A stretch of 5,489 nucleotides of DNA from Fimisoma avicola (GTDB lineage: Bacteria; Bacillota; Clostridia; Peptostreptococcales; Anaerovoracaceae), in NCBI GenBank assembly GCA_018714945.1, contig DVMO01000080.1, forward strand, positions 1 through 5,489, in the 5' to 3' direction. The notes under the pieces are model-generated. The model saw only the letters and a list, made by a program, of their open reading frames with translations, ran no database searches and had not been told where the DNA came from. Positions 1 through 5,489 of the stretch are shown here, piece by piece (position 1 is the first letter of the stretch; the number at the start of each line of letters is the position of its first letter). Made by a program: the position numbers and the translations under genes.

Positions 1-891
1 GCCAAAGCCAGCGATGCAGTGCTGCTTGGAGCTGTCGGCGGTCCAAAATGGGACGGTCTGCCAGGAGATGAAAGACCGGAAAAAGCGCTGCTGGGGCTGA
101 GGAAGGCCCTGGGGCTTTTCGCCAACCTGAGACCGGCCATAATGTTCGATCAGCTCAAAGATGCATGCCCGTTAAAGCCGGAAAAAGTCAGCGGCGGACT
201 TGACCTGCTGGTGGTAAGGGAACTGACCGGAGGCATCTATTTCGGCGAGAGAGGTGTCAAAGACACAGAAGACATGGGCAAAGCCGCCTACGATGTGGAG
301 CTTTATTCAGAAAAAGAAGTGGAAAGAGTTGCTGAAGTGGCATTTTCCATGGCGATGAAGCGGAACAGAAAAGTCACCAGCGTAGACAAGGCCAATGTGC
401 TGGAAAGTTCCAGGCTCTGGAGAAAAACGGTGGCCAAAGTAGCCGAAAGATATCCGGAAGTGAAACTCGAAAACTTTTATGTGGACAACACGGCCATGCA
501 GCTGGTATACAATCCTAAACAGTTCGATGTGATAGTGACCAGCAACATCTTCGGAGATATACTTTCCGACGAGGCCAGCATGATAACCGGATCCATCGGA
601 ATGCTGCCGTCGGCCAGCCTGGGAGAAGGCAACTTCGGCATGTATGAGCCGGTCCACGGCTCGGCGCCTGACATCGCAGGCACAGGAAAGGCCAACCCGA
701 TCGCTACGGTCCTTTCGGCCGCCATGATGTTAAAATATACCCTCGGCCTTGCCGAGGAATCGACAGCTATCGAAGACGCCGTAAAAGAAGTCCTTCAGGA
801 CGGATACAGGACGGCAGACATAATGACAGAAGGACAAAAATCGGCGACCACTTCTCAGATGGGAGATCTGATAGCCGCAAAACTGAGGTAA
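1..891 (+). CDS. leuB: 3-isopropylmalate dehydrogenase, 3' part (N-terminus cut by window edge)
   Basis: Catalyses the NAD-dependent oxidation and decarboxylation of 3-isopropylmalate to 2-ketoisocaproate, the last step specific to leucine before transamination; cytosolic, metal-dependent. The reading frame is open from base 1, giving 296 residues. Compared with the ~360-residue family, about 65 N-terminal residues, including the GDGIGPE region, lie off the left edge. The GTG at 19 is an internal valine, not a start. Visible hallmarks are NLRPA (substrate Arg), RELTGGIYFG with the catalytic Tyr at 238-240, VDKANVL with the catalytic Lys at 388-390, the metal-binding Asp codons at 484-486, 556-558 and 568-570 (FGDILSDEAS), and the NAD-site motif GSAPDIAG (Asp at 670-672). 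No frameshift or missing key residue is seen. The next gene starts 4 bases after the stop, so leuB is co-transcribed with it. The family could in principle be a related isocitrate or tartrate dehydrogenase, but the motifs and the ilv neighbours favour LeuB strongly. Confidence 0.96.
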   Translation, partial: AKASDAVLLGAVGGPKWDGLPGDERPEKALLGLRKALGLFANLRPAIMFDQLKDACPLKPEKVSGGLDLLVVRELTGGIYFGERGVKDTEDMGKAAYDVELYSEKEVERVAEVAFSMAMKRNRKVTSVDKANVLESSRLWRKTVAKVAERYPEVKLENFYVDNTAMQLVYNPKQFDVIVTSNIFGDILSDEASMITGSIGMLPSASLGEGNFGMYEPVHGSAPDIAGTGKANPIATVLSAAMMLKYTLGLAEESTAIEDAVKEVLQDGYRTADIMTEGQKSATTSQMGDLIAAKLR

Positions 892-895
892 GATA

Positions 896-2170
896 ATGTA
901 TGATTTGATGGATGATCTGGTGCTCTTTTCCGACAGAGAAGGAACATCAGTTATTTCAAAGATAAGCAGGATATACAAAAAAGCCCGCAGCGGAGATGCG
1001 GATATAAAAAAAGACGCTTACGGAGTTATAAGAGAAATGCTTCAGTTAGCAGCTATGTATGGCTTTTCCGGGAATCTGTGGCAGAGCATGGTGGCATCAT
1101 ATATAGCATTCAATGAAAATCCTTTCTCTCTTGCTGCAGAAATGACCGGAAGCGCTCATGACATAGATCTTGCCAAAAGAGACTGCCGTATCCTGAAAAA
1201 AATCTTTGAATATGATTTTTCCGGACTTGAAGAGACCATAGGGATAGACTGCATAGATGCCCTGACTGATTATAGGTCTGACACTGAGCCTTCGGATGCA
1301 GGAGCGCTTATTGAACACCTGAAAGAAAGACTTGCCCATGAAGAGGATTTTTACCGAGTCATCCGGGATTTCTACGCCGTCCATGGCGTAGGTACATTGG
1401 GGCTGAACAAGGCATTTACGGTCAGGACCGACCAGGGAAAAGCCCAGTTCATACCTGTAAGGAAAATGGCTGATATAAGGCTTTCTGACCTTGTGGGATA
1501 TCAGGTCCAGAAAGAAAAGCTTGTGGGAAACACCGAAGCTTTTCTGAAATGTAAACCTGCCAACAATGTACTGCTTTTCGGAGACGGCGGTACTGGCAAG
1601 AGCACCAGCATAAGGGCTCTTGCCAACCAGTATTCTCCGGAGGGTCTGAGGATAATACAGGTATACAGACATCAGATGCAGTATCTGGGACAGATCATCA
1701 CACAAGTTAAGAGCAGGAACTACAGGTTCATAATCTATATGGATGATCTTTCCTTTGAGGATTATGAGACAGAATACAAGTATCTGAAAGCTGTCATAGA
1801 AGGCGGTCTTGAACCGCGGCCTGAGAATGTCCTCATATACGCCACCTCTAACCGCAGGCATCTGATAAAAGAGACATGGAAAGACAGAGATGACATGGAG
1901 CATGTAGGAGATATGCACAGGAGCGATTCCATGGAGGAAAAACTCAGCCTTGCTGACAGGTTCGGCGTCCAGATATACTACGGAAAACCAACAAGAGAAG
2001 AATTTCATCATATTGTCGAAGTACTGGCGATAAAAGAAAAGATTGACATCGATTCAGATGTGCTCCACAGTGAAGCCAACAAATGGGAAGTTCGCCACGG
2101 AGGCGTTTCCGGAAGGAGCGCAAGACAGTTCATCGACTACATCAAAGGAACGGAGGTAGATACCAGATGA
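896..2170 (+). CDS. DUF815-family AAA+ ATPase (ATP-binding protein of unknown function)
   Basis: A 424-residue predicted cytosolic P-loop ATPase resembling the DUF815/COG2607 family; its cellular role and partner are not known. Residues 1 to ~190 form a mostly helical, soluble N-terminal region with no motif I recognise. Residues ~195-415 are the ATPase module: Walker A GDGGTGKS at 229-236 (Lys235), Walker B IIYMDDLSFE at 279-288 (Asp283-Asp284, with Asp rather than Glu in the second position), sensor-1-like ATSN at 316-319, a SLADRFG segment at 351-357 whose Arg355 is a candidate arginine finger, and GRSARQF at 406-412 as a likely sensor 2. No signal peptide or membrane segment is seen. The start at 896 is preferred over the in-frame ATG at 908 because GAGGT at 884-888, inside the end of leuB, is 7 bases upstream. 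The stop overlaps the ilvB start (ATGA, 2167-2170). Sampled stretches are poorer in GC than much of leuB, ilvB and ilvC. The family call is confident; a link to amino acid synthesis is only inferred from position. Confidence 0.9.
   Translation: MYDLMDDLVLFSDREGTSVISKISRIYKKARSGDADIKKDAYGVIREMLQLAAMYGFSGNLWQSMVASYIAFNENPFSLAAEMTGSAHDIDLAKRDCRILKKIFEYDFSGLEETIGIDCIDALTDYRSDTEPSDAGALIEHLKERLAHEEDFYRVIRDFYAVHGVGTLGLNKAFTVRTDQGKAQFIPVRKMADIRLSDLVGYQVQKEKLVGNTEAFLKCKPANNVLLFGDGGTGKSTSIRALANQYSPEGLRIIQVYRHQMQYLGQIITQVKSRNYRFIIYMDDLSFEDYETEYKYLKAVIEGGLEPRPENVLIYATSNRRHLIKETWKDRDDMEHVGDMHRSDSMEEKLSLADRFGVQIYYGKPTREEFHHIVEVLAIKEKIDIDSDVLHSEANKWEVRHGGVSGRSARQFIDYIKGTEVDTR
2152..2157 (+). promoter_or_regulatory. 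Ribosome binding site of ilvB, inside the upstream ATPase gene
   Basis: GGAGGT lies 10 bases before the ATG at 2167 and within the last codons of the ATPase gene. It decides the ilvB start: the longer frame opening at 2083 would add 28 residues unlike any AHAS N-terminus. Together with the ATGA overlap it points to translational coupling of the two genes. Confidence 0.8.
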
Positions 2171-3834
2171 AGATAACAGGCGCAGAGTTAGTCATGAAGA
2201 TCCTGCTTGAACATGGCGTTGACACCGTTTTCGGTTATCCGGGCGGTACCGCATTGTTCCTGTATGACGAACTTTATAAATACAGCGATAAGATAAAACA
2301 TATCCTCGTTGCACACGAGCAGGGAGGAGCCCATGCAGCCGACGGCTATGCAAGGGCAACAGGCAAGACCGGCGTGGCATTTTCCACCAGCGGACCTGGA
2401 GCAACAAACCTTGTGACAGGGATCGCCACAGCATATATGGACAGCATACCGACGGTATTTATAACAGCCAATGTAGGAAAGCACCTGATAGGCAGGGATG
2501 CATTTCAGGAAATATGTATCACCGGGGTGACTTTCCCGATAACCAAACATAATTATTTCATCAACAACAAAGAAGATCTGGCGGATGCTCTCAGGAATGC
2601 TTTTCGGATAGCCAACGAAGGCAGGAAAGGTCCTGTACTGGTGGACATAACAAAAGATGTCACGGAAGCGCTGGTTGAATATGAGCCTGCTGCTCCTTAT
2701 CCTCTGAGAAGGACAGAGATCGCCGATTGTGAAAATAAGACAGAAAAATTTGCAAAATATTTAAACGGAGCAAAAAAACCTGTTATAATAACAGGAGGCG
2801 GGGTGATCTCTTCGGACAGCTACAAAGAAGTGATGGAACTGGCCGACAAGGCAGACATTCCGATGGTGACCACTCTGATGGGCATGGGAGCCGTACCGTC
2901 ATCTGAAAAGAAATATTTCGGAATGGTGGGGATGCACGGTTCATATGCAGCAAACAAGTGCGTCAGCGAAGCTGATGTGATCCTTGCCCTGGGCACCAGG
3001 TTCAGCGACAGAGTGGCTCTCAAGCCAGAACACTTCGCCCGCAAAGCCAGGATACTCCAGGTTGAGATCGACAAGAGCGAAGTCAACAAAAATGTGACCG
3101 TAGCAGACAGTATCATAGGAGATTGCAGGGAAGTGCTCAAAGAGCTCATTCCAAAAGTAGATAAAGCTGAGCACAGGGAATGGATCAAGCAGATAACACT
3201 GTGGAACATCGAACATCCTACGGTGGTAAGAGAAGCCAACGGGAAGATGAACCCGCAGGAGATAATCGAATATCTCTGCAGCCACACGGATAAGGAGACC
3301 ATCTTTGTTACAGATGTAGGCCAGCACCAGATGTGGGCTGCCCAATATGTCAAGCAGACCGGGCCGAGGAACTTTATCTCCAGCGGCGGCCTTGGGACCA
3401 TGGGATTCGGATACGGAGCAGCCATAGGAGCACAGCTTGGCAATCCAGACAAGAGGGTCATCCATCTGACCGGCGACGGTTCTTTCCACATGAACCTCAA
3501 CGAAGCATGCACAGCCGTATCCAACAACCTGCCGATAATCACCGTAATATTTAACAACAGGGTTCTGGGCATGGTCTATCAGTGGCAGACAGCTTTCTAT
3601 GAAAAGAGATATTCCAACACCACACCGGAAAGAAAGACTGACTTTGTCAAGCTCATCGAAGCTTTCGGCGGTCACGGTTTCAGGGCGGAAAACATGGAAG
3701 AACTGGCAGATGCCTATGAAAAGGCCCTTGACCTTGAAGGCCCTGTTTGGATAGACTGCAACATAGCTTATGAAGATAAGGTGCTGCCGATGATACCAAA
3801 CGGCAAGACCATTGATGATATGCTGTTTGAATAG
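2167..3834 (+). CDS. ilvB: Acetohydroxyacid (acetolactate) synthase, large catalytic subunit
   Basis: Thiamine-diphosphate enzyme that condenses two pyruvates to 2-acetolactate (valine, leucine) or pyruvate with 2-ketobutyrate to 2-aceto-2-hydroxybutyrate (isoleucine); it pairs with the IlvN subunit encoded next. The 555-residue length is normal. The N-terminal ThDP-binding domain (~1-170) has GYPGGT at 23-28 and the catalytic Glu51 in AHEQGGAHAADGYAR. The central FAD-binding domain (~190-325) has GTRFSDR at 276-282. The C-terminal domain (~365-540) carries the cofactor/metal motif GDGSF at 436-440 ending in Asn463-Asn464. FAD-region and AHAS-type features (RDAFQE at 110-115, QWQ at 472-474) argue against a catabolic acetolactate synthase or other ThDP enzymes. 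Thr28, Gly104 and Asn545 sit at positions equivalent to plant herbicide-resistance sites Ala122, Pro197 and Ser653. The start at 2167 overlaps the ATPase stop by four bases; the ilvN start follows the stop by 12 bases. Confidence 0.96.
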   Translation: MKITGAELVMKILLEHGVDTVFGYPGGTALFLYDELYKYSDKIKHILVAHEQGGAHAADGYARATGKTGVAFSTSGPGATNLVTGIATAYMDSIPTVFITANVGKHLIGRDAFQEICITGVTFPITKHNYFINNKEDLADALRNAFRIANEGRKGPVLVDITKDVTEALVEYEPAAPYPLRRTEIADCENKTEKFAKYLNGAKKPVIITGGGVISSDSYKEVMELADKADIPMVTTLMGMGAVPSSEKKYFGMVGMHGSYAANKCVSEADVILALGTRFSDRVALKPEHFARKARILQVEIDKSEVNKNVTVADSIIGDCREVLKELIPKVDKAEHREWIKQITLWNIEHPTVVREANGKMNPQEIIEYLCSHTDKETIFVTDVGQHQMWAAQYVKQTGPRNFISSGGLGTMGFGYGAAIGAQLGNPDKRVIHLTGDGSFHMNLNEACTAVSNNLPIITVIFNNRVLGMVYQWQTAFYEKRYSNTTPERKTDFVKLIEAFGGHGFRAENMEELADAYEKALDLEGPVWIDCNIAYEDKVLPMIPNGKTIDDMLFE

Positions 3835-3840
3835 GGGGTG
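3834..3840 (+). promoter_or_regulatory. Ribosome binding site of ilvN (decides its start)
   Basis: GGGGGTG begins on the last base of the ilvB stop codon and lies 6 bases before the ATG at 3847. A GTG at 3838 in the same frame would start the protein three residues earlier, but it is part of this site and has no spacing to it, so 3847 is the better start. Confidence 0.7.
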
Positions 3841-3846
3841 TGCGCC

Positions 3847-4320
3847 ATGAAAAAAGAAGTAGTCAGCATTTATGTGGATAATAAAGCCAATGTCCTGACA
3901 AGGGTGGTGAGCCTTTACGGAAGAAGAGGCTTCAACATTGATTCCCTGACAGTCTCGGCTACCAACGATCCAGACATTTCCCGGATAACCATTACCTTTG
4001 AAGGAGATAACCTGACATTGCACCAGATAGTTTCCCAGACGGAAAAGCTGGAGGTGGTCAGGAGTGTCAAGACCCTTGACGGAAAGAGGAGTTTTTTCCG
4101 CGAACTACTCATGGTAAAGGTGGCTGCCGGCAAGGAAACCCGCCGAGAGATCAAGGAGATCGTAGACATATACAGAGCTAAGATCATCAATCTCACCAAA
4201 GATCAGATGGTCCTGGAGCTCACAGGAAATCCAGACAAGCTTGACGCCTTCCTGGCCCTGCTTGAGGATTATGAAATAATCGATATTTGCAGAACCGGCG
4301 TTACCGGTATCGAAAAATAA
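3847..4320 (+). CDS. ilvN: Acetohydroxyacid synthase, small regulatory subunit
   Basis: Regulatory subunit that activates IlvB and normally confers feedback inhibition by valine. The 157-residue product has the usual two parts: an N-terminal ACT domain (~4-76, with RRGFNIDSL at 26-34 and SRITIT at 45-50) and the C-terminal ACT-like domain (~84-157, with RELLMVKV at 85-92 and GNPDKLDAFL at 127-136). Length and order match IlvH/IlvN of about 160 residues. In the effector loop, E. coli IlvH has NESGALSR with Gly14; here it reads NKANVLTR, placing Asn15 at the Gly14 position. Asn12 and Asn30 (E. coli Asn11 and Asn29) are kept, and Ser37 stands where E. coli has Ala36. Valine sensitivity may therefore differ from E. 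coli; this is inference, and the change may be normal for the lineage. It lies between ilvB and ilvC with short gaps, as expected for a co-expressed holoenzyme subunit. Confidence 0.95.
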   Translation: MKKEVVSIYVDNKANVLTRVVSLYGRRGFNIDSLTVSATNDPDISRITITFEGDNLTLHQIVSQTEKLEVVRSVKTLDGKRSFFRELLMVKVAAGKETRREIKEIVDIYRAKIINLTKDQMVLELTGNPDKLDAFLALLEDYEIIDICRTGVTGIEK

Positions 4321-4337
4321 ATCTTATACTTATTAAA

Positions 4338-4342
4338 AGGAG
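4338..4342 (+). promoter_or_regulatory. Strong ribosome binding site of ilvC
   Basis: AGGAG within an A-rich run (AAAAGGAGA, 4335-4343) sits 8 bases before the ATG at 4351. It is in the longest gap of the operon (4321-4350, 30 bases), which is AT-rich and holds no hairpin or terminator. It looks suited to efficient independent initiation of ilvC. Confidence 0.8.
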
Positions 4343-4350
4343 ACAGACAA

Positions 4351-5346
4351 ATGGTAAACAAGTATTATGACTCAGACTGCAATTTTGCAATCCTTGACGG
4401 AAAGAAGATCGCTATCTTGGGCTTCGGAAGCCAGGGCCACGCCCATGCAATGAACCTCAAAGACAGCGGAGCCGATGTAGTAGTTGGTCTCAGGCCGGGT
4501 TCAGCCCACGCCGCAAAGGCAGAAGCTGCCGGCATCCCTGTAATGGGCATAGAAGAAGCTGCCGAAGCCGGAGATATCGTTATGATGCTGGTTCCGGACG
4601 AACTGGCCGCCAGCATATATAAAAACCAGGTAGAAAAACACCTGAAAGAAGGCAATGTCCTGGCTTTTGCCCATGGATTCAATATCCACTACAATCAGAT
4701 CCAGCCGCCTGCCGGAGTAGATGTCATAATGATCGCTCCTAAGGGTCCTGGACACACCGTAAGAAGCCAGTATGTAGAAGGCGCAGGCGTACCGAGCCTT
4801 ATCGCCGTATATCAGGATGCTTCCGGAAAAGCCAAAGACTATGCCCTTGCTTATGCCAGCGGCATCGGAGCTGGAAGATCAGGTATCCTTGAGACCACTT
4901 TCAAAGAAGAAACTGAGACCGACCTGTTCGGTGAACAGGCAGTTCTCTGCGGCGGAGTTACCGAACTGATGAAAGCCGGATTTGAAACTCTCGTAGAAGC
5001 AGGATATGAACCTGAGATGGCATACTTTGAATGTATCCACGAAATGAAACTGATCGTTGACCTGATCTACACCGGCGGATTCGACAAGATGAGATACTCC
5101 ATCTCCAACACCGCTGAATACGGCGATTACAGAACAGGCAAGAGGATCATCACCGACGAGACCAGAAAAGAAATGAAGAAAGTCCTCGGAGAGATCCAGG
5201 ACGGCACTTTCGCCAGCGAATTCATCCAGGAATTCAACGCCGGCGGAAAGGCAAGATTCCTTGCTACCAGAAAGAAAGAATCCGAGCATCAGCTCTGCAA
5301 GACAGGAACCGAACTGAGAAAGCTGATGAGCTGGCTTCAGAAATAA
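4351..5346 (+). CDS. ilvC: Ketol-acid reductoisomerase, class I (short form)
   Basis: Mg-dependent, NAD(P)H-using enzyme that isomerises and reduces 2-acetolactate to 2,3-dihydroxyisovalerate, and 2-aceto-2-hydroxybutyrate to the isoleucine intermediate; it takes the product of IlvBN and supplies IlvD. At 331 residues it is the class I form rather than the ~490-residue class II enzyme of E. coli. The N-terminal Rossmann domain (~1-182) carries GFGSQG at 24-29, the cofactor loop LRPGSAHAA at 47-55, catalytic His108 (FAHGF) and Lys131 (APKGPGH). The C-terminal knotted domain has the metal ligands Asp191 and Glu195 (ETDLFGEQ) and Glu227 and Glu231 (FECIHE), plus Ser252 in SISNTAEYG. Arg48 and Ser51 match the NADPH-phosphate contacts known from Pseudomonas (Arg47, Ser50), but the third (Thr52) is His53 here. 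NADPH use is likely but not certain. The stop is 12 bases before the ilvD start. Confidence 0.97.
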   Translation: MVNKYYDSDCNFAILDGKKIAILGFGSQGHAHAMNLKDSGADVVVGLRPGSAHAAKAEAAGIPVMGIEEAAEAGDIVMMLVPDELAASIYKNQVEKHLKEGNVLAFAHGFNIHYNQIQPPAGVDVIMIAPKGPGHTVRSQYVEGAGVPSLIAVYQDASGKAKDYALAYASGIGAGRSGILETTFKEETETDLFGEQAVLCGGVTELMKAGFETLVEAGYEPEMAYFECIHEMKLIVDLIYTGGFDKMRYSISNTAEYGDYRTGKRIITDETRKEMKKVLGEIQDGTFASEFIQEFNAGGKARFLATRKKESEHQLCKTGTELRKLMSWLQK

Positions 5347-5358
5347 GAGGCGTAAAAT

Positions 5359-5489
5359 ATGAACAAGACCAGAAGTAAATTAGTTACTGAGGGTGTAGAA
5401 AAGGCTCCTATGAGGAGTCTCTTCTACGCCATGGGATATACAGAAGAAGAACTGGCACGCCCGCTGGTGGCGGTGGTCTCCGCTCACAG
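5359..5489 (+). CDS. ilvD: Dihydroxy-acid dehydratase, 5' part (runs off the right edge)
   Basis: Predicted iron-sulfur dehydratase converting 2,3-dihydroxyisovalerate to 2-ketoisovalerate and the homologous isoleucine intermediate, directly after the IlvC step. Only 43 complete codons are present. The product begins MNKTRSKLVTEG and continues with the family signature EKAPMRSLFYAMGYT (residues 14-28) and RPLVAVVSAH (34-43), which leads into the conserved segment preceding PGH. This is the usual IlvD N-terminus; the iron-sulfur ligands and substrate site lie beyond the window. The start at ATG 5359 is supported by GAGG at 5347-5350, just after the ilvC stop, with 8 bases of spacing. Related dehydratases (phosphogluconate dehydratase Edd, sugar-acid dehydratases) share the fold, but the position after ilvBNC makes IlvD by far the best call. 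A long hairpin covers codons 12-24. Confidence 0.92.
   Translation, partial: MNKTRSKLVTEGVEKAPMRSLFYAMGYTEEELARPLVAVVSAH
5392..5430 (+). other. Long near-perfect RNA hairpin inside the 5' end of ilvD
   Basis: Bases 5392-5409 pair with 5413-5430 around a 3-base ATG loop (5410-5412). Of 18 stem positions 17 can pair in RNA, two of them G·U (5394·5428 and 5404·5418), and one is an A·C mismatch (5401 and 5421). It lies 30 bases after the ilvD start codon and is followed by ATGGGATATA, not a U-run, so it is not an intrinsic terminator. Function is unknown; the pairing is seen directly, its role is not. Confidence 0.6.

Noticed and set aside
741..757. Perfect 7-base-pair hairpin with a CTT loop in leuB
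   Set aside because: It lies mid-gene, is short, has no following U-run and encodes ordinary LeuB residues; a chance stem is the simplest reading.
1097..2011. A 304-codon open frame on the minus strand inside the ATPase gene
   Set aside because: The plus-strand frame has clear AAA+ motifs in order and proper start and stop context; the antisense product resembles nothing and has no suitable neighbour or ribosome site that I can see.
2083..2166. Longer IlvB N-terminus starting at the ATG at 2083
   Set aside because: It adds 28 Arg-rich residues unlike AHAS N-termini and overlaps the ATPase gene by 88 bases. The ATG at 2167 has a good ribosome site and begins exactly at the family's usual start.
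2941..4023. A 360-codon open frame on the minus strand across ilvB and the start of ilvN
   Set aside because: It lies opposite two unambiguous conserved genes, shows no recognisable domain, and has a low-complexity Cys/His/Phe-rich composition typical of antisense shadow frames.
4294..4308. Small hairpin (ACCGG/CCGGT) at the end of ilvN as a possible terminator
   Set aside because: Only five pairs, no U-tract after it, and ilvC follows with a strong ribosome site in an evident operon.
4325..4330. TATACT as a -10 box for an ilvC promoter
   Set aside because: It matches the consensus at five of six positions, but at 17-18 bases upstream there is only TTACCG, a poor -35; AT-rich intergenic bases give such matches readily.
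5431..5433. Internal ATG of ilvD after AGGAG as an alternative start
   Set aside because: Starting here would remove the conserved EKAPMRSL segment of IlvD, the spacing of 13 bases is long, and the AGGAG is buried in the hairpin; the start at 5359 is better.

Overview
The window is a stretch of one strand-consistent operon for branched-chain amino acid biosynthesis. All six genes are on the + strand, in the order leuB (3' part only) – DUF815-family AAA+ ATPase – ilvB – ilvN – ilvC – ilvD (5' part only). Gaps between genes are 4, -4, 12, 30 and 12 bases, so essentially everything is coding. No promoter, rRNA, tRNA, CRISPR array, insertion sequence or convincing terminator is visible. The promoter is presumably upstream of the left edge.

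The organism is most likely an anaerobic Firmicute of the class Clostridia (moderate confidence). The reasons are strong purine-rich Shine-Dalgarno sites, heavy use of AGA/AGG (Arg) and ATA (Ile) codons at intermediate GC, a compact class I IlvC, and IlvB/IlvN/IlvD wording that resembles clostridial proteins. This was judged from memory, without a database search.

Layout: 1-891 is the end of 3-isopropylmalate dehydrogenase (leucine branch). 896-2170 is a 424-residue ATPase of the DUF815/COG2607 type with intact Walker A and B motifs. 2167-3834 and 3847-4320 are the large and small subunits of acetohydroxyacid synthase. 4351-5346 is ketol-acid reductoisomerase. 5359 to the right edge is the start of dihydroxy-acid dehydratase. 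IlvBN, IlvC and IlvD catalyse the first three common steps to valine and isoleucine (and to 2-ketoisovalerate, the leucine precursor); LeuB acts in the leucine branch.

The unexpected parts are: (1) an uncharacterised AAA+ ATPase gene translationally embedded between leuB and ilvB, with visibly lower GC than most neighbouring stretches; (2) a long near-perfect hairpin inside the first codons of ilvD; (3) Asn in IlvN at the position of the valine-binding Gly14 of E. coli IlvH; (4) non-consensus residues in IlvB at three positions equivalent to plant herbicide-resistance sites. None of these proves a new system. The ATPase-in-operon arrangement is the most worthwhile lead.
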